DNA of 64,000 nucleotides from Ananas comosus. Taxonomy: Eukaryota; Streptophyta; Magnoliopsida; Poales; Bromeliaceae. The notes under the pieces were generated by a model. It had not been told where the DNA came from. It did not search any database and worked only from the letters and a program-made list of their open reading frames with translations. The stretch is taken from positions 1 to 64,000 of the forward strand of contig NC_033627.1 in the NCBI RefSeq assembly GCF_001540865.1, given 5' to 3'. How positions within the stretch are numbered: the first letter of the stretch is position 1; the number at the start of each line of letters is the position of its first letter. Below are positions 59,709 to 64,000 of the stretch, piece by piece. The position numbers were made by a program, and so were the translations under genes.

Positions 59709-61657
59709 CAGATTTTCTAATACGACAGGATCACCTCAAGAAAGGAGCACCGACATTGAAAACTTATTTGCTTTTCTTCTGAACTCTCCTGCCTCTGCAT
59801 AGGAAAATTCTTTATGAAATTAGGATGAAACTCGAAATAGCTAACAATGGTTACATGTGGAGCCAGAGATAGTCTCCAATGGCTAGAGATATTGAAAACT
59901 AAAATGAGAAGAAATATAGGCTTCTTTGCAAGCTAGTGCATGCCATGAAGATGACCACCTCCGGTAATCATAACAACAGCAGTTTTCAAAATTCAAATGA
60001 CAAGAACAAACCCGTTGAATCTCAGAAAATAGCCTCCGGAAGATACGAGGCACAATACCCTGGTTGCTATCAATGGAGTGGCTGTCAACCATGGCACTAG
60101 GAGGACCCCACATAGTGTAGGTTTTCCCACTCCCGGTCTATCAGCAATGAAAACAATATTATAATCATGAAATCATGATCAAACTAAAGAAGTTCAAGAA
60201 AAAAATGATGAATAAATGAAATCAGAGCTGAATAATGAACAGTACCTGGCCATAAGATACTATGGAAGTGTTAAAACCAGCCAAAGAATTCTCCACCAAA
60301 GGTTCACCCACCAACTTGAAGACATCATCCTGAACATGAGTGATTTGGTATGTAGAGTAACTGATCAAATAGTCGCCACAAAACAGAGCATTAGAAATTA
60401 AATGAAAAGGCATGAAAAAATGAAGCATTCTACCTGAGTAGACTCTGGACCAAGAACAGTGTGGAACGTAAACGTACGATCACCAATTGCTAAGGAATCA
60501 GGGGAAACCTTCTGCACAATTCGACTATTTTCTTTCTCCTGACAATTTGGCGGCCTTATTCTCATGACAACCTACAGCAGCATCAAACAATTTTCACGGA
60601 ATTAGGGGAGACCTTATGCACAATTCGACTATTTTCTTTCTCCTAACAATTCGGGGGCCTTATTCTCACAACAACCGGCAGAATCATCAAAAGGAAGAGC
60701 ACAAATGAAATCCCAAAGTACAGTGAAGGCTCTGTTTGGCAGAGCGTTTCACATGACGTGTGTGCTGCGGAATGCCTCCCCTCATTGGACGGTATTGTTT
60801 GGTGAGACACAGAACTTCCATTTCGTTAAACACCTTTTCAGTTAGTTGAGGGATAAATTGGCTTAATTTCTGTTTCCAGTTATGTCTGTGAAAAGGGTCG
60901 AGCGCAGGTGGGGGAATCTAAGCAAGATGCTTTCAAATAAGCAGTGCTGTGCAAAGTAGCACCACGCTGCAAAGTGAGCAAACTCAACCCCCAAAAGAGC
61001 CCGAAGTCTAAAATGAGAAGTTCTCCCGTAGTAAAAATCATTAGTTGCCCACAGATTCATTTTTTTTAAAAAAATAAAAATATTTTTTCTGGAGGATGCA
61101 TCGTTTATTTAGGTATGACAGGGCAAAAGGGAGATAAGACTGGGGCTAAGAAATGAACATTAAGGCTACAAAAAAAGACAGCATTCTGATCCTCCTGAGT
61201 TTTAAACTCTGGAGACCAGTGGAAATCGTGTATGGAGTTGGAAAAGAGAAAGTAATGACAGTTCAGAGAGATCGAGGATACTGAAGTTTAATCCCGCGAA
61301 TGTTTGGTTGGGGAAATTATTTCCTGAGGAGGAGTTAGGTTGGGGTGAAAGCAAAAGAGGGACCTTAACAGCAGGATCGGGACGATCGGCGGGCGCATCC
61401 CCAGCAAGCGCCTCGTCCGATCTAGTGGCCTGTATCTGTCTGGGCGGAAGAGCCGATGTAGCCTTCTTCTTTGAAGGCGAGGGCGAGGGCGAGGGCGAGG
61501 GCGAGGGCGAGGCGATCTGGACATTGGGATGGACGGGAGGCGTGTTCTCCTGCTCGGATCGGGGCGCCGAATTTATCTTGCGAGCGGAGGCCGACGCAGG
61601 AAGAAGAGAAGAGAACGATCTGGAAGAGGCGGGCTTCAGGGTTCTGAGGATCTCCAT
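54397..61657 (-). CDS. Kinesin-12 motor, PAKRP1/KIN-12A-like
   Basis: Predicted 1,196-aa plus-end phragmoplast kinesin. Coding exons in minus order: 61657-61364, 60571-60434, 60329-60246, 60137-60012, 59794-59735, 59563-59510, 59416-59324, 58297-58202, 57971-57823, 57398-57249, 57165-57036, 56954-55887, 55810-55718, 55649-55581, 55499-54762, 54645-54397. Residues 1-95 are basic with a Ser-Pro run. The motor follows at about 95-440: VVMRIRPP, P-loop GQTGSGKT (171-178), switch I NSKSSRSH (296-303), switch II DLAGSD (334-339), then [10 protein letters not shown] and [19 protein letters not shown] as neck. The 356-aa exon 12 has the [15 protein letters not shown] segment typical of PAKRP1 relatives. 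The rest is coiled coil, ending near the conserved [18 protein letters not shown]1 proteins organise phragmoplast microtubules in cytokinesis. The switch II region lacks the usual DLAGSER, as I recall for this clade. Confidence 0.94.
59636..59705. repeat. (TA)n(GA)n microsatellite in a kinesin intron
   Basis: TA run at 59636-59658 followed directly by a GA run to 59705. It lies in the intron between coding exons 5 and 6 and ends about 30 bp past the exon 5 donor site (minus strand), in this short intron. Confidence 0.95.
60599..60692 (-). pseudogene. Relic duplicate of kinesin coding exon 2 inside intron 1
   Basis: A 94-bp tandem copy of 60494-60588, which covers the first part of coding exon 2 and its 3' splice site. 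In the copy the acceptor AG has become CG, and the codon for Gln in the PPNCQ segment is a TAG stop. The last half of the exon and its donor are not included. It should be skipped by splicing. Confidence 0.85.
61478..61513 (-). repeat. (GAGGGC)n hexanucleotide repeat in kinesin exon 1
   Basis: About six GAGGGC units on the plus strand, read on the minus strand as a Ser-Pro run in the N-terminal extension before the motor. Confidence 0.9.
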
Positions 61658-62005
61658 CGCAACTGGAAGAAGAACGGATGCAGGCCGGTGATGGGGACGG
61701 AGGGACGGAGGAGCGACTAGCGTTATCTTGGAAAAGGGAATGAGGCGGGGGTGGTGCTGGTGCGGGGAGGATCAGGATTTACGAAGAGGGGCGCGGCCCC
61801 AAACGGAATTCAAAAACTGGGAGGCATCAGGTACAATGACCCGCCGGATCTGAGGACGAGGGCCGAAGACTGCTGCACGCGCGTCAACGTCGGCCGAGAA
61901 AACTTGACACGTAGTTGGAACTTTCCCTTCGGTTCCGGTCCGCCGGAGGAGCATCGGATTCGCGTATTCTCTTTCACAAGTAGCCGTTGAGGGCCTTGAG
62001 GCTGT
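61658..62005. other. Upstream region of the kinesin gene
   Basis: GC-rich leader and promoter region for the minus-strand kinesin gene. No clear TATA box. Short open frames here have no recognisable domain. Confidence 0.4.
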
Positions 62006-62006
62006 N

Positions 62007-62046
62007 TCATTATGTATCTCGATCAAATTATCCATCCAGTTTCTAG

Positions 62047-62085
<39 letters not shown>

Positions 62086-62216
62086 AGAAAGAAATCAAAA
62101 TAATATTCCATTCGTGCCAGGTTTGAACTTTGAATTACCGCTCCACGGGATCTCTCTACCTCTGCCTTTTTAATTTTTTGCAATCGAAAGTTTCCTAATT
62201 ATTTTGATTTCTTTCT

Positions 62217-62255
<39 letters not shown>

Positions 62256-62295
62256 CTAGAAACTGGATGGATAATTTGATCGAGATACATAATGA
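62007..62295. repeat. Near-perfect inverted repeat, 98-bp arms, starting at an N
   Basis: Left arm 62007-62104 and right arm 62198-62295 are reverse complements from 'tcattatgtatctcg' through a TA microsatellite to 'aaataatatt'/'aattattttg'. The spacer is about 93 bp. A single N at 62006 precedes the left arm directly. It could be a MITE or an assembly artefact. Confidence 0.85.
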
Positions 62296-63386
62296 ATAAA
62301 TGTTTGAGATAAATTACCATTTTTTTTATTCGAAATCAAAATGATTGTTCAAATGCCAAAAATAAAGCTACATCCTACATAGTGAGTAGAGTTAAGAATG
62401 GGCCGGGTCTGCGCATGTGACTCAACAAATACCTATATAGACCCACCTCGTACTCGGCACAGAGATTGGCCGGTGGCCCATTTTCATCTGTGGCAAATTA
62501 CTAGTCTTGTTAATTTAAACTATTCCCGCTTGCGGAAATATGAGAGGTGGAATTAATGTCGTATTATTGTTGGACTTGAACATACCAGAGCAAAATGTGA
62601 ACTTTTATTCTATATCACTCTGCTCTGTTGAAATGTACGAACTTTTTGTTCCTAATTTCTTCGACTTTTATCCAAGGGGGAGGATGATGACATCACAGGG
62701 AAAGTAAGATCTTGATCAGGTTGCCGGAAGGGTCACTGTTGCTCCTTGATACTATAACTTGTTGGTGTTCTTGCCATGTTTTGACCTTGAAGCTGCTTAA
62801 TGACTTCGCGTCATATTTGGTATCGGGATTTTCCATTAGAGTGCTTAACAGTCTACAGTCTATTATTTCTTATTTAAATTAGTTAGTTTTGTTATTTTGT
62901 GATCAAAACATTTTCTATGCTAATTTGCTATCCTTATTCCGGGTGGACATGGAGGTTGTCGTCATCGTATTACAAATTTTCGGGACGCTCACAGGGTTCT
63001 CACAGCGCAATTTGCTATTTGTGTATTCACGCACGACTATCGCATGCGAGGAAAATGTGACGCTGTCTTGTGCTCAGCCAGTTCATATTGGGCTGGGCCC
63101 GTAGGCCCTTTTCTAACGGGGCTCTCAACTCAACTCATCAAGGTTATTTGAGCTGGTTAAGTTAAAGTTCATTAAATTCAATGGCTTTAATAACTTTTAG
63201 CCGCTAATTATGTAATTTTTATTTGATGATTGAAGTCCTTAAATTTAATGGGGTCACCATAAATTTAATGAAGTCTATATTTTAATTGGCTAAAACTCTC
63301 ATATGAAACAGAATGGGAAGCTAAGAGAGCTGGCGAGGGCCAATCTCATAATGACCACACATTTTTCATCCTGCTCACAACGCCGG
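62296..63386. other. Intergenic DNA without a recognisable gene
   Basis: Mixed composition with stops in all frames. I see no gene, tRNA or clear repeat. Confidence 0.5.
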
Positions 63387-63394
63387 GGCATGAA

Positions 63395-63895
63395 TAGCGA
63401 TGCAAACGGGACGAGTCTCGGGGCGGGAGCCCGCTCCGACTAGCAAAATTTTGCTCCGCCTCCCGCCCCGAATTCGTAACGGGTTGAAAAGTACATCCCA
63501 TAATCCGCCCCGCCTCGTAACCCGCCTCCCGCCGGCGTCCCGAATTCGCCGCGCCAACTAATATATTTTATAAAATTATAATATTATTAATATTTTATAA
63601 ATTATAAATTAATAATTTTTAATAATATTATATATATAATTTAATAATATCAATTATAAAAATAAAAAATATCAATCATAATTCAAAACAAAATTCAAAA
63701 ATTTTAAATAAATTAGAAATGAGATTGCAAACTTATTTGTATTTTGAATTTTTTTATAAATACATTATTTTTTAAAAAATATTTTTTAAAAATATAAATA
63801 ATTTTCGAGACGGATTCGGGGCGGGTCAAAATTTCTCCTATTTTCTGCCCCAAATCTGTCTCGGATCGTACAACCCGGAACTGTTTGCATCCCTA
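63395..63895. mobile_element. hAT-type MITE with 8-bp target duplication
   Basis: A 501-bp element flanked by GGCATGAA at 63387-63394 and 63896-63903. The ends are TAGCGATGCAAAC and, in reverse complement, TAGGGATGCAAAC, matching the YAGNGATGCAAAC ends of plant hAT elements. Subterminal parts are GC-rich and inverted ('cggggcggg' on each side); the centre is very AT-rich. No transposase. Confidence 0.85.
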
Positions 63896-63903
63896 GGCAT
63901 GAA

Positions 63904-64000
63904 TACAGAAAAAACTCTTCTGCCAACTGGGGGAAGTTTTAAAATCCAGAAAGTATAGAAAATAAATTAGAATATCTTAAGCCAACGTGGAAGGTGATGG
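63904..64000. other. End of window, nothing recognised
   Basis: The last 97 bases hold no gene or repeat that I can identify. Confidence 0.4.

Noticed and set aside
60720..60860. 'ctctgtttggcagagcg' resembling a transposon end in kinesin intron 1
   Set aside because: No matching inverted end or target duplication was found within the intron.

Overview
The window is a chromosome end of a flowering plant. It opens with about 770 bp of CCCTAAA-type telomere DNA, in the orientation expected at the left end of a chromosome. The genes are spliced nuclear genes with long AT-rich introns, plant retrotransposon and MITE debris, and GC-rich first exons over AT-rich later ones. That GC gradient and the repeat style lean towards a monocot, but I cannot name the species. 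All gene models below were built by hand from splice sites and reading frame; every junction keeps frame from start to stop.

Layout. 1-775 telomere with blocks of variant repeats. About 776-5569 three tandem copies of a 1.6-1.7 kb subtelomeric satellite, ending in a near-perfect inverted repeat beside a single N. 5730-10431 gene-free DNA with telomere-like scraps and a dispersed repeat. 10432-25777 (+) a 19-exon paladin-like gene with three phosphatase-like modules. 27682-37873 (+) a 15-exon SF1 helicase of the IGHMBP2/SMUBP-2 type. 39235-47004 (+) a 12-exon inositol monophosphatase / L-galactose-1-phosphate phosphatase (VTC4 type). Its eighth intron carries a TIR transposon enclosing a broken Ty3/gypsy fragment, and its sixth carries a tiny LTR element. 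47969-50128 a fold-back element with arms over 700 bp. 50497-53007 (+) a LOG/'lysine decarboxylase'-like Rossmann protein with a GC-AG intron. 54397-61657 (-) a 16-exon kinesin-12 of the PAKRP1/KIN-12A group, tail to tail with the previous gene. 61658-64000 the kinesin upstream region, a second inverted repeat beside an N, and a hAT-type MITE with its target duplication.

The five genes are unrelated housekeeping or cell-division genes (inositol phosphate/phosphatase-like, nucleic acid helicase, ascorbate/inositol metabolism, nucleotide-sugar cleavage, phragmoplast motor). There is no sign of an operon or a functional cluster. The unusual content lies in structure: variant telomere blocks, recurrent inverted repeats at N positions, nested transposons in introns, a dead third paladin module, a relic duplicated kinesin exon, and an ATGG-only first coding exon. 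I found no wholly new system.
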